Positions 1-8,546 of a DNA stretch of 64,000 bases are shown piece after piece. The translations under genes were made by a program, and so were the position numbers. The first letter of the stretch is position 1, and each line of letters starts with the position of its first letter. Origin of the DNA: Asanoa sp040676615 (lineage in GTDB: Bacteria; Actinomycetota; Actinomycetes; Mycobacteriales; Micromonosporaceae); the NCBI RefSeq assembly GCF_040676615.1, contig NZ_JBFAPI010000014.1, positions 62,001 through 126,000 of the forward strand. Reading direction: 5' to 3'. The notes under the pieces were generated by a model. That model had not been told where the DNA came from and ran no database searches. It saw nothing but the letters and a program-made list of their open reading frames with translations.

Positions 1-955
1 ACAGGAGCCAGCCCACACCCGCGGCGACGGCCACCGTGACGAACATCAGCGCCAGGCTGATCATGCTCAGCGCGGCTCCGTACCCCATGTTGAATCCGGC
101 GCCGAACACCGTCTGGTAGGCCAGCGACGCGACGGTCTGGGTGGCGTTCAGCGGACCGCCGCCGGTCGCGATGAAGACCAGCGCGATGTCCTGGAAGCTG
201 GCCATGAAGTGGAACGTGCAGACAGCCAGGGCGACGACGCCGATGCCCGGAAGCGTGATGTGCCAGAAACGGCGCAACGGGCCGGCTCCGTCGGCGGCCG
301 CGGCCTCGTGTAGCTCCTGCGGGATCCGCTGGAGCGCGGCGAGAATGACGATCGTATAGAGCGGGTAGGACGCCCAGGCGTTGATGAACAGCAAGGTCGG
401 CCACACCGTGGTGGTGTTGACCATCAGGCTCCCGGTCTGGATGCCCAGGGCCTGCGGGATGCCGTACTGCGGGCTGATCAGCAGCAGCCACATGAAGATG
501 CTGACCGGGGCGGACATCACGAACGGAAGCAGCGTGGCGATCTGGAGGCCGCGTCCCATCCGGCGACGGCGGTTGAGGATGAGCGCCGCGCCGAGCCCCA
601 GGAGGAAGCTCGGCACGACGCCACCGATGGCGCGGATGTAGCTGTGTAGGATGAGCGACCCGAATGACGGGTTGTCGAAGAACAGCTGATAGTTGTGCCA
701 ACCGACGAACGGTGCGCCGGCGGCCGAGAAGGTCGACGACCGGTGGAAGCTGATGACGATGCCGCTGTAGATCGGATACAGCATGAGGCCGCCGACGAGC
801 ACGAGCGACGGGACGAGGAAGAGGATGTACGGCCATCGGGTGAGCCAGCGCCGCCGGCGCGCCGTCCGGGACGGCGGCGAGGCCGCATGCCGTCGGTCCA
901 CGCCGCCATCGTCATAGTCCAATGTGCTCGGTTCTGCGGACACGGCGACTCGCAC
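1..955 (-). CDS. Sugar ABC transporter permease (LacF/UgpA type), 3' end outside window
   Basis: This is an inner-membrane permease of a carbohydrate ABC importer, read on the minus strand with no stop before the window edge (at least 318 residues). A hydrophobic first helix follows an Arg-rich cytosolic N-terminus (ARRRRWLTRWPYILFLVPS). The EAA loop that docks the ATPase is visible as EAAAADGAGPLRRFWHITLP. I chose the GTG at 955 because GAGGAG lies 7 nt upstream; an in-frame ATG at 973 lacks such a site. The binding-protein gene starts 36 bp further upstream, so the two form one operon. No ATPase gene is seen, which is common for actinobacterial sugar importers that share one MsiK-like ATPase (known for the family, inferred here). 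Confidence 0.88.
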   Translation of the reverse strand, partial: MRVAVSAEPSTLDYDDGGVDRRHAASPPSRTARRRRWLTRWPYILFLVPSLVLVGGLMLYPIYSGIVISFHRSSTFSAAGAPFVGWHNYQLFFDNPSFGSLILHSYIRAIGGVVPSFLLGLGAALILNRRRRMGRGLQIATLLPFVMSAPVSIFMWLLLISPQYGIPQALGIQTGSLMVNTTTVWPTLLFINAWASYPLYTIVILAALQRIPQELHEAAAADGAGPLRRFWHITLPGIGVVALAVCTFHFMASFQDIALVFIATGGGPLNATQTVASLAYQTVFGAGFNMGYGAALSMISLALMFVTVAVAAGVGWLL

Positions 956-990
956 GGCGTTTCTCCTCGGCATTCGGATGACCACGGTCG

Positions 991-2364
991 TCAGACGTTC
1001 AGCTGGGTGAGTGCCGTTTCCATGTTCTTCATGGCCGCCTTGGCGACCTCGGCCGGAGCCGAGCCCTTCAGCGCGACCTCCTGCATCGCCGGGTAGACGA
1101 CGCCGTCCATCACCACGTGGATGTCGATCGGCTCCGGCACCTTGGCGAACTCGAGCTGGGCCGCCCACTGCTTGACCAACGGGTCGGCGAGCTTGGCGTT
1201 GCTGGAGATCCGCGGCGAGCCCTCGGTGTTGCCCTTCATTGCGGTCATCGCGTCCTGCGCCTTCTCGCTGCGCATGTTGGCGATGAACTGCCACGCCTTG
1301 TCCTTGTTGGCCGAGGCCGAGTGCAGCATCAGCGCACTCTCGCTCCAGAACGACGTCGGTGTTCCGAGATTCGGGATGGGCGCGCACTTGATGTTCTTCA
1401 GGACGTCAGGGAAGTCCTTGCAGATCGCCGTGACCCACGGACCGACCGAATAGGCGCCAAGGGTGCCCTTCGAGAATCCGCCGTCGGTGTCCGGGTAGCC
1501 CCAGCCGGCGACGTCCTTCGGGGTGGCCTTGTAGGTGTTGACCATCTTCGCGTAGAAGTCGAGGACCGACGCGAACTGCGACTCGGTGAAGCCGATCGCC
1601 CATTTTCCGTCCTGCTTGGTCACCAGCGACGCGCCGGTGCTCCACAGCAGCGGCAGGAAGTTCGACGAACCACGGCCGTCCGCGGTCTTTGCCTCCCAGC
1701 CGAAAGCGGTGCGGTTGGGGCCGTTCATCTTCGCGGCCCAGGCGCCGAACTCGTCGGCGTCCCAGTTGGTCGGCACCGGACCGGCGTTGGCGGCCCAGTC
1801 ACCGCGGTAGGCGATGGCCCGCGAGTCGCAGTTGAAGCCGAGCGCGTAGACCTTGTCGTCGATCGTGCCGGACGCGTAGTCCTGCGGGTAGAAGTCGCTC
1901 TTGGTCTCCGACGCGGAGATGTAGGAGTCGAGTGGTTCGAGCGCGATGCCCGACGCCTTCAGCACCGGGGCGCCCTGCGAGCTCCACTGGATGATGTCCG
2001 GCGGGTTGTTGGACTGTTGGGCGGCGAGTGCCTGCGACGGGAAGGTGCCGTCGGCGACCGTGACGAACTTAAGCTCGACGCCGAGCGGCTCCGCAGCGTA
2101 CTGCTTCCACATCGCCAACTGCTCGTCGGCGGGAACGCCGGTCGTCATGATCGTGAGCGTGTTGCTCGTAGGCTTCGCGCCCGATCCGCCGCGGTCGTCG
2201 CCGCAGGCCGCCAGCAGCGGGGCCGCGGCCCCGGCCGCGACCACGGCGCCGGTCATGCCGAGGAACCGGCGACGGGAGAACGGCGATGCGTGCGATTTAT
2301 CGGTTTCGGGTGTGGGACGTGGTCTCGTCATCGAGAGGGCCTTTCGCAAGGGGGAGGAGACCAT
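991..2364 (-). CDS. Extracellular sugar-binding lipoprotein of an ABC importer (Tat-exported)
   Basis: This is a family-1 type solute-binding protein (457 residues) that would deliver a sugar or oligosaccharide to the permease encoded downstream. The N-terminus carries a twin-arginine motif (SRRRFLGM) about 30 residues in, then an Ala-rich helix ending in the lipobox LAAC, so it should be exported folded and lipid-anchored. The start at 2364 is supported by GGAGGAG 4 nt upstream; an internal ATG at 2331 is possible. It diverges from the alpha-galactosidase gene, so the substrate is plausibly an alpha-galactoside; that is inference from context. The 196-bp divergent spacer holds the putative operators listed separately. 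Confidence 0.9.
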   Translation of the reverse strand: MVSSPLRKALSMTRPRPTPETDKSHASPFSRRRFLGMTGAVVAAGAAAPLLAACGDDRGGSGAKPTSNTLTIMTTGVPADEQLAMWKQYAAEPLGVELKFVTVADGTFPSQALAAQQSNNPPDIIQWSSQGAPVLKASGIALEPLDSYISASETKSDFYPQDYASGTIDDKVYALGFNCDSRAIAYRGDWAANAGPVPTNWDADEFGAWAAKMNGPNRTAFGWEAKTADGRGSSNFLPLLWSTGASLVTKQDGKWAIGFTESQFASVLDFYAKMVNTYKATPKDVAGWGYPDTDGGFSKGTLGAYSVGPWVTAICKDFPDVLKNIKCAPIPNLGTPTSFWSESALMLHSASANKDKAWQFIANMRSEKAQDAMTAMKGNTEGSPRISSNAKLADPLVKQWAAQLEFAKVPEPIDIHVVMDGVVYPAMQEVALKGSAPAEVAKAAMKNMETALTQLNV

Positions 2365-2442
2365 CGATCTCCTCCGGCCGAAGAACTGAGCCGCTGGATC
2401 CCGACCTACACGGACGCCCGGGGATTGCTCGGAACGCCGGGG

Positions 2443-2464
2443 TGCGTGTGCACTATCACACGCA
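2443..2464. promoter_or_regulatory. Inverted repeat TGCGTGTG-N6-CACACGCA
   Basis: This is a perfect 8-bp inverted repeat with a 6-bp spacer in the divergent region between the binding-protein gene and the galactosidase gene. It directly abuts the first copy of the 25-bp element. Its size and symmetry fit a dimeric repressor site; the cognate regulator is unknown. Confidence 0.5.
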
Positions 2465-2465
2465 T

Positions 2466-2490
2466 GTTGCCAGACATCAAGAGACTTGAC
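2466..2490 (-). promoter_or_regulatory. 25-bp repeated element, copy 1 (putative operator)
   Basis: Read on the minus strand this is GTCAAGTC-N8-TCTGGCAAC. The same arrangement occurs at 4607-4631 and 10466-10490 with no gaps. On the plus strand it contains TTGACA, a good -35 hexamer, so it may overlap the galactosidase promoter. The FadR-like regulator encoded at 7794-8546 is the obvious candidate ligand (inference). Confidence 0.55.
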
Positions 2491-2560
2491 AACTACAGAT
2501 CAACTTGCGACGGTTGGCCCCCAGTGCGCCGTTGAAACGCCCGTCGTGGAGAAGGTTCCG

Positions 2561-4618
2561 ATGGCTTTGCCTGCTTCGCCGTTGTCATTCGACTTTGTGG
2601 ACGATCCGCCGTTTTCGTTTGTCTTTGATGGGGTGTCGTCCCGGTCGTTGTTGCCGGGGTGGTCGTCGTCGTCGAGCACGGTCGCCTTGGACGCGCTGCG
2701 TGCCGCGCGAACCGTGACCTGGACCGGAACGTCGGGCCTGGTGGTGCGGTGTGTGTCGGTGACCTATGCAGACTTTCCGGTGGTCGAGTGGACCGTGCAT
2801 TTCGAGAACACGGGGTCGGAGAATGCGCCGACGCTGTCCGAGGTGCTGGCGATCGATACGTCGTTGGGTGGTGCGGCCGCGCCCTCGTGGACGATCCACA
2901 CCAACAGCGGGAGCACGGCGGTCGCGACTGATTTCGAGCCGGCGGACCTGACGCTGAGCCCGACGCCGGGCGACTACCTGCTGTTCACGACCGAGGGTGG
3001 TCGGCCGACGTCCGGAACCCTGTCGGCGGATCCGAAGGTGCCCGGGGGTGGGTGGCCCTACTTCAACCTCGACCGGGGCGGGCAGGGCGCGATCGTCGCG
3101 TTGGGCTGGCCCGGGCAGTGGGGCCTGCAGACGGAGCTGGACAGTTTGGGTCGGGTGCGGCTAACCGGCGGAATGACCAATGTCGACGGTCCATTCAGCG
3201 GTACGCCGGTGTTGCGTGACCTTGGTTTGACCCGGATGCACCTCGAGCCGGGAGAGTCGATCCGGACGCCGTTGATCGTCACGATGGCGTGGCGCGCCGA
3301 TGACTGGATCGACGCGCAGAACGTGTGGCGGCAATGGTTCCTGCGGCACAACACACCCCGGCCCGGCGGCAACAACCCTCCGCCCATGTGCCCGACCGGC
3401 TCGGTTTGCGGGTCCTACAACTTCACGCTCGTCACCACCGAGCGCGAGTTCGACTTCATGGACGGCTACCGACGCGAGGGCCTGCTGCCGTCGGTCGGTG
3501 GCCACCTCGACTGGTGGTGGATCGACGCCGGTTGGTACACGCTGCCCGACGCGGTCGACCCGCACGACGTGACGGCCTGGCAATACACCGGGAACTGGGA
3601 AGTGGACCGGGTGCGCTACCCCAACGGCCTGAAGGAGGTCACCGACAGGGCCCGCGCCGAGGGGATGTCGACGATCGTCTGGCACGAGCTGGAACGCTGC
3701 CGGCCCGGCACCTGGCTCTACGAGACCCACCCCGAGTGGCTGCTCCCGGGCGGCGATCCCGAGCATCGCTATCTGGACTGGGGCAACCCCGACGCCTACG
3801 ACTGGGCGGTGGCGACGGTGCACCGGCTGATCGAGGAGAACGGCCCCGACCTCTACCGCCAGGACTTCAACTACCTGGGTCCGCTCGCCAACTGGAACGC
3901 CGCGGACACCGACGGCCGCCGAGGCGCCACCCAGATCCGCTATGTGGTCGGCTTCCTGGCGTTCCTCGACGAGCTCCGGCGATGCCGGCCCGACATGCTG
4001 ATCGACAACTGCGCGTCCGGTGGGCGGCGCCTCGACGTGGAGAGCCTGCGCCGGTCGGTCGTCATGTCACAGAGCGACAACGTGCGCGACCCGCAGGGCG
4101 CACACTCCCAGCACTTCGGACTCAGCCCGTGGGTGGTCTGCCATGGCACGTCCGCGCGCACCGACAGCGCGTACGCCCTGCGCAGCACGATGAACTGGTT
4201 GTTCGAGATCCACATCGACGAGATGCTGACCGCCCCGCCGACCGACGAGCACTGGGGCCTCATCCGGGCCGCGACCGAGGAATGGTCGGTGGTCAAGGGC
4301 CACTACAGCGAGGACTTTTATCCGCTGAGCGGCTACGACCGGGCGATGACCGGGTGGCTGGCCTATCAGTACGGTGCGGCCGACGGCGCCGCGGGCGTGC
4401 TGCACTGCTTCGCCCGCCCTGACACACCGCAGGAGGAGTTCGTCCTGCGGCCACGCGGGCTAATCGCCGCCGCGACCTACTCCATCGTGGACTTCGACGA
4501 CCCGGGCGGCGAGCGGAAGGTGTCGGGCCACGACCTCATGTCGGTGGGCCTGGAGGTGGCGCCCACGCACCGTCCAGCAGCGGTGATGCTGCGCTATCAG
4601 CGAGCCGACGTCAGATGA
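2561..4618 (+). CDS. Alpha-galactosidase, glycoside hydrolase family 36
   Basis: The protein (685 residues) hydrolyses terminal alpha-galactosyl units. It has an N-terminal beta-supersandwich (about residues 1-280) followed by a TIM barrel with LDWWWIDAGWY. The nucleophile is the Asp in YRQDFNY (about residue 435) and the acid/base is the Asp in SQSDNVRDP (about residue 506). The conserved DNCASGGRRLD lies between them. There is no signal peptide, so it should be cytosolic and act on imported oligosaccharides. I chose ATG 2561 because GGAGAAGG precedes it; longer readings begin inside the operator repeat. It heads the catabolic cluster and diverges from the sugar importer. Confidence 0.9.
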   Translation: MALPASPLSFDFVDDPPFSFVFDGVSSRSLLPGWSSSSSTVALDALRAARTVTWTGTSGLVVRCVSVTYADFPVVEWTVHFENTGSENAPTLSEVLAIDTSLGGAAAPSWTIHTNSGSTAVATDFEPADLTLSPTPGDYLLFTTEGGRPTSGTLSADPKVPGGGWPYFNLDRGGQGAIVALGWPGQWGLQTELDSLGRVRLTGGMTNVDGPFSGTPVLRDLGLTRMHLEPGESIRTPLIVTMAWRADDWIDAQNVWRQWFLRHNTPRPGGNNPPPMCPTGSVCGSYNFTLVTTEREFDFMDGYRREGLLPSVGGHLDWWWIDAGWYTLPDAVDPHDVTAWQYTGNWEVDRVRYPNGLKEVTDRARAEGMSTIVWHELERCRPGTWLYETHPEWLLPGGDPEHRYLDWGNPDAYDWAVATVHRLIEENGPDLYRQDFNYLGPLANWNAADTDGRRGATQIRYVVGFLAFLDELRRCRPDMLIDNCASGGRRLDVESLRRSVVMSQSDNVRDPQGAHSQHFGLSPWVVCHGTSARTDSAYALRSTMNWLFEIHIDEMLTAPPTDEHWGLIRAATEEWSVVKGHYSEDFYPLSGYDRAMTGWLAYQYGAADGAAGVLHCFARPDTPQEEFVLRPRGLIAAATYSIVDFDDPGGERKVSGHDLMSVGLEVAPTHRPAAVMLRYQRADVR

Positions 4619-4631
4619 CAAGAGACTTGAC
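4607..4631 (-). promoter_or_regulatory. 25-bp repeated element, copy 2 (putative operator/internal promoter)
   Basis: This copy spans the last codons of the galactosidase gene and the short gap before the FAH-family gene. Positions 4619-4636 are an exact 18-bp match to 2478-2495 next to copy 1. It again supplies TTGACA on the plus strand, so an internal regulated promoter for the downstream genes is plausible. Confidence 0.55.
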
Positions 4632-4662
4632 AACTAGATCACGATTGGATGGGATTAGTCGT

Positions 4663-5352
4663 ATGAGCGTTGAGTCGACGGAGCGATCGATCGCCGGTTC
4701 CGTGCTTCCGGTGGATCGACCGGGGAAGATCGTGGCCGTCGGGCTGAACTATCGCGACCACGCGAGCGAATCAGCGGTGGAGGCTCCGCAGGCCCCGATC
4801 ATTTTCGCCAAGTGGTCGACATGCCTGATCCCCAACGGGTCTGCGATCGTCCTCCCGCCCGGCATCACCGAGGTCGACTGGGAAGCGGAGCTGGCGGTCG
4901 TCATCGGCCGCACCGCGCGTGACATCCCGGTCGCCGACGCCCTGAGCTATGTCAGCGGCTACACCTGCATGAACGACGTCAGCGCGCGCAAAGCTCAGCG
5001 CGACGAAGGACAGTGGACGCGGGCAAAGTCGTTCGACACGTTCGGGCCGATCGGGCCGCGCGTCGTGCCGGCGTCGGAGATCGGCGACCCGCAGAACCTC
5101 GGCGTCCGCGCCCGGGTCAACGGTGAGCTCATGCAGAGCGCCAACACCCGAGACATGATCTTCGGTGTCGCCGAACTGATCTGTCGGATCAGCGCGTCCA
5201 CGACGCTCGAGGTCGGCGACATCATCTCCACGGGAACCCCGGCCGGTGTCGGAGCGTTCCGGCCGACGCCGGTGTTCCTGCGCCCGGGCGACGTCGTCGA
5301 GATCGAGATCGACAAGATCGGCGTGCTGACGAACCCCGTAGTCGCGGGATGA
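4663..5352 (+). CDS. Fumarylacetoacetate-hydrolase family protein (probable 3-deoxy-diketo-sugar acid hydrolase)
   Basis: This is a 229-residue FAH-fold enzyme. Metal ligands are visible as the two Glu of DWEAELAVVIG and the Asp of MNDVSAR, and the substrate loop GTPAGVG is near the C-terminus. In fucose, rhamnose and arabinose oxidative pathways, FAH-family members cleave 2,4-diketo-3-deoxy sugar acids to pyruvate plus a hydroxy acid. The neighbouring dehydratases and dehydrogenases suggest that role here rather than tyrosine breakdown (inference). An upstream in-frame extension to 4615 would begin inside the repeated element, so ATG 4663 is preferred. The stop overlaps the next start by 4 bp. 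Confidence 0.82.
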   Translation: MSVESTERSIAGSVLPVDRPGKIVAVGLNYRDHASESAVEAPQAPIIFAKWSTCLIPNGSAIVLPPGITEVDWEAELAVVIGRTARDIPVADALSYVSGYTCMNDVSARKAQRDEGQWTRAKSFDTFGPIGPRVVPASEIGDPQNLGVRARVNGELMQSANTRDMIFGVAELICRISASTTLEVGDIISTGTPAGVGAFRPTPVFLRPGDVVEIEIDKIGVLTNPVVAG

Positions 5353-7040
5353 ACGGCCCGGGGCCGGCCCGGCCCAGCGCCGAGGTCACGCAGGGCCCAA
5401 CCGCCGCACCGGCCCGGGCGATGCTCCGCGCGGTCGGCCTCGACGACAGCGACTTCGACAAGCCCCAGGTGGCCGTCGCGAACTCGTGGAACGAGGTCAC
5501 CCCCTGCAACCTGCCGCTCAAGTCGTGGGCCGAGCACGCGAAGAGCGGGATCCGCGCCGGTGGTGGCGTCGGCCTCGAGTTCAGCACGATCGCCGTGTCC
5601 GATGTGGTCTCGATGGGACACGAGGGGATGCGGGCCTCGCTCGTCAGTCGCGAGATCATCGCCGACTCGATCGAAGCGGTCCTGCACGCCGAACGCTTCG
5701 ACGCGCTGGTTGCGATCGCGGGCTGCGACAAATCGTTGCCCGGGATGATGATGGCCGCGGTCCGCACCAACGTGCCCACCGTCTTTCTCTACGGCGGCAG
5801 CGCGATGCCCGGACGGCGACCCAACGGCGACCGCGTCGACATCAAGGACGTCTTCGAGGCGGTGGGCCGGCACGCCGCCGGCGAGATCGACGCGGCAGAG
5901 TTCGACGACATCGAGCGCCGGGCCTTCCCCACCATCGGGTCCTGCGCCGGCATGTATACGGCGAACACCATGGCGTGCCTCGGCGAGGCGCTCGGGCTCT
6001 CGCTGCCGGGTTCGGCGACGCCGCCCGCGGTCGACCCGTTGCGTGGCGAGATCGCGCAGCGGGCGGGGGAGCAGGCGGTCGAGGCGTTCCGGCTTTCGCT
6101 GCGGCCGCGCACGATCGTGACCCGCAACGCCCTGGAGAACGCCGCGACGCTGTCGATGGCGCTCGGCGGGTCCACCAACGCCGTGTTGCACCTGCTGGCG
6201 ATCGCCAACGAGGCCGGGATCGACTTCGCGCTCGACGACATCGAGACGATCGGCAGGCGGACACCGCAGTTGGTCGACACCCGGCCGCACGGCGACGCGT
6301 TCATGGTCGACCTGCACCTCGCCGGCGGCGTCCCGGCCGTGCTGGGTGAGCTGGCCGGCGCCGGCCTGATCCATCTCGACGAGCTGACCGTCACCGGTAG
6401 GACGATCGGTGCGAGCCTCGCCGCGACGGGGGACCCGGCGGTCATCGCGCCCGTCAGCGGCCCCGTGCACGCCACCGGTGGGACGGCCGTGCTGCGTGGC
6501 TCGCTGGCTCCGAACGGCGCCGTCGTCAAGGTCGCCGGCACCGACGTGCGCCGGCTGAGCGGACCGGCCCGGGTCTTCGACTCCGAGCAGGCGGCGCTGA
6601 GTTATGTGCTCGCCGGTGAACTCGCGCCGGGTGACGTCGTCGTGGTCCGCAACGAAGGGCCGGTCAGCGGCCCCGGCATGCGGGAGATGCTCGCGGTGAC
6701 GTCGGCCATCACCGGGGTGGGACTCGGAGCCCAGGTCGGGTTGGTGACCGACGGCCGGTTCTCCGGCGCGACGCGGGGCCTGTGCGTCGGGCACGTCGCG
6801 CCCGAAACCGCGCTCGGCGGCCCGATCGCGCTGATCGAAAACGGCGATCTCGTCACCATCGACATCGACCGGCGACTGATCGCGCTCGACGTCACCGACG
6901 ACGTCCTGGCCGCGCGACGCCGGCAATGGACACCCGCCGCTCCCCGATATACCACCGGCGTGCTCGCGAAATACGCGGCCCTCGTACGCGGCGCGGATGT
7001 CGGAGCGGTGACCTCACCTTCTGTCGTACCCCCGGAGTGA
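5349..7040 (+). CDS. IlvD/Edd-family dehydratase (probable sugar-acid dehydratase)
   Basis: This is a 563-residue Fe-S dehydratase. The three cluster cysteines are present: PCNLPL (C53), AGCDKSLPG (C126) and GSCAGMYTANTM (C199). The family dehydrates either dihydroxy acids in branched-chain amino acid synthesis or aldonic acids to 2-keto-3-deoxy acids. The surrounding sugar-acid genes favour an aldonate substrate, but the GMYTANTM signature is that of the dihydroxy-acid dehydratase branch, so a housekeeping-like paralogue cannot be excluded. It overlaps the FAH-family gene (ATGA) and is translationally coupled to the following SDR. Confidence 0.85.
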   Translation: MNGPGPARPSAEVTQGPTAAPARAMLRAVGLDDSDFDKPQVAVANSWNEVTPCNLPLKSWAEHAKSGIRAGGGVGLEFSTIAVSDVVSMGHEGMRASLVSREIIADSIEAVLHAERFDALVAIAGCDKSLPGMMMAAVRTNVPTVFLYGGSAMPGRRPNGDRVDIKDVFEAVGRHAAGEIDAAEFDDIERRAFPTIGSCAGMYTANTMACLGEALGLSLPGSATPPAVDPLRGEIAQRAGEQAVEAFRLSLRPRTIVTRNALENAATLSMALGGSTNAVLHLLAIANEAGIDFALDDIETIGRRTPQLVDTRPHGDAFMVDLHLAGGVPAVLGELAGAGLIHLDELTVTGRTIGASLAATGDPAVIAPVSGPVHATGGTAVLRGSLAPNGAVVKVAGTDVRRLSGPARVFDSEQAALSYVLAGELAPGDVVVVRNEGPVSGPGMREMLAVTSAITGVGLGAQVGLVTDGRFSGATRGLCVGHVAPETALGGPIALIENGDLVTIDIDRRLIALDVTDDVLAARRRQWTPAAPRYTTGVLAKYAALVRGADVGAVTSPSVVPPE

Positions 7041-7042
7041 TG

Positions 7043-7801
7043 ATGTCTGACAGATCTGCGAACGGCCGTCGAGCCGTCGTGACCGGAGCGGCGTCGGGGA
7101 TCGGGCGCGCCACCGCGATCCGCCTCTCCAAAGACGGATACCGCCTGCACCTGGTCGACCGCGACGCGGCCGGCCTGATCGAGGTCACGGCCGAATGCGG
7201 CGGGGAAGCCAGCGCGCACGCGGTCGACCTGAGTCGCCCGGCGGAGACGGTGCCGGCCCTGCGCGCCGACCTCGGCGACGAGCCGATCGACCTACTCGTC
7301 AATTGCGCCGGCGTCGGCTGGGCCGCGACGACGGCGCAAACCGACGAGAAGATGTGGGCCACCACCATCGACGTCAATCTGACGGCGACCTTCTACATGT
7401 GCCAGCTGGCGCTTCCCGGCATGCTCGAACAAGGTCGCGGTGTCATCGTCAACATGGCCTCAGCGGGTGCTCTCGTCGGGCTCAAAAACCGCGTAGCCTA
7501 TTGCGCGTCGAAGGCCGGGATTCTCGGCCTTACCCGCGCGATCGCCGCCGATCACGCGTCGGCCGGCATTCGCATCAACGCGGTATGTCCGGGCACTGTC
7601 GACTCGCCCTGGATCGGAAAGATCCTCTCGAATGCGGAAGACCCGGAAGGGACGCGGAAGTTGATGGAGCAACGCCAGCTCGACGGCAGGATGGGAACAC
7701 CCGAGGAAGTGGCCGAGTGGGTCGCCTTCGTCGCCGGTGACTCCGGCCGTTTCATGAACGGCGCGTCGCTCGTGATCGATGGAGGGCTGACCGCTGTCTG
7801 A
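7043..7801 (+). CDS. Short-chain dehydrogenase/reductase
   Basis: This is a classical SDR of 252 residues with a Rossmann glycine motif (TGAASGIGRA), an NCAG-type motif and the catalytic YCASK tetrad segment, ending in NGASLVIDGG. It would oxidise or reduce a sugar or deoxy-sugar acid hydroxyl with NAD(P). In the proposed pathway it could form the lactone from the free sugar or oxidise the 2-keto-3-deoxy acid. ATG 7043 has GGAG 5 nt upstream; the adjacent ATG at 7040 overlaps the IlvD stop and is equally in frame. It is one of three SDRs in the cluster. Confidence 0.85.
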   Translation: MSDRSANGRRAVVTGAASGIGRATAIRLSKDGYRLHLVDRDAAGLIEVTAECGGEASAHAVDLSRPAETVPALRADLGDEPIDLLVNCAGVGWAATTAQTDEKMWATTIDVNLTATFYMCQLALPGMLEQGRGVIVNMASAGALVGLKNRVAYCASKAGILGLTRAIAADHASAGIRINAVCPGTVDSPWIGKILSNAEDPEGTRKLMEQRQLDGRMGTPEEVAEWVAFVAGDSGRFMNGASLVIDGGLTAV

Positions 7802-8546
7802 CACGCCACAGGCCCACGCCGAGGCGTTCGGCCCCGGCCGGCCCAGACGTCTCGGCGCCGCCGAAGACGCGATCTCGACGATCAAGGGCATGATCGTCGA
7901 CGGTCGCCTGCAGCCGCACCAGCGGCTCCCGTCCGAAAAGGACCTCGCGGCCGCGCTGGGGGTCAGCCGACCGACGTTGCGTGAAGCCGTCCGGGGGCTG
8001 ATGGCGCTGCGGATCGTGGAGGCCAAGCACGGCGACGGCACCTACGTCACGTCGCTCGAACCCGAACTGCTCGCCGAGCCGATCGACTTCCTGCTGCGCC
8101 TCGACAAGGAGAACATGGCGCTGCTCGGAGAGACCCGCGAAGTCCTCGAGTCCAACATCGCGCAGCTGGCCGCCCTGCGGGCCAACAGCGACGACGTGAG
8201 CGCGTTGCAGGCGTCGGTGGCGCAATACGCCGAGTCGATCGACAACATGGACAAGTGCATCGAGATCGACCAGCGGTTCCACGCCCAGGTGGCGCGTGCG
8301 GCGAAGTCGCCGATCCTGGCGAGCCTGCTGTCGACGGTGTCGATGCTGGCGCGCAAGAGCCGCCAGACCACCGCGCGATCGGCCGACATCCGCCGGCAGA
8401 GCGACGTCGACCACCGCCAGATCCTCGAGGCGATCCAGGCCGGCAACGGCGACCTCGCCGCGAAGGCGATGCGCCAGCACATCCACAACGTGCTCGCGGA
8501 TTCGAGCTACCACGACCCCGGTGCCACCCATGAACAGCCCGTCTGA
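7794..8546 (+). CDS. GntR-family transcriptional regulator, FadR/FCD type (probable CTG start)
   Basis: An N-terminal winged helix (ALGVSRPTLREAVRGLM) is followed by an all-helical FCD ligand domain (MDKCIEIDQRFHAQVARA, DHRQILEAI). The first ATG (7890) would remove the first helix of the DNA-binding domain (AEDAISTIKGMIVDGRL). Upstream in frame there is a stop at 7788 and no ATG, GTG or TTG. The only candidate is CTG 7794, which has GGAGGG 7 nt upstream and overlaps the SDR stop. FCD regulators usually sense small organic or sugar acids, so this is the likely pathway repressor, acting at the 25-bp elements (inference). Confidence 0.85.
   Translation: MSDTPQAHAEAFGPGRPRRLGAAEDAISTIKGMIVDGRLQPHQRLPSEKDLAAALGVSRPTLREAVRGLMALRIVEAKHGDGTYVTSLEPELLAEPIDFLLRLDKENMALLGETREVLESNIAQLAALRANSDDVSALQASVAQYAESIDNMDKCIEIDQRFHAQVARAAKSPILASLLSTVSMLARKSRQTTARSADIRRQSDVDHRQILEAIQAGNGDLAAKAMRQHIHNVLADSSYHDPGATHEQPV

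Noticed and set aside
2486..2560. TTG start for the alpha-galactosidase at 2486
   Set aside because: It would start inside the repeated operator element; ATG 2561 has a clear GGAGAAGG ribosome site and fits the family.
7890..8546. ATG 7890 as the start of the GntR regulator
   Set aside because: It removes the first helix of the winged-helix domain; the CTG at 7794 has a strong ribosome site and keeps the domain whole.
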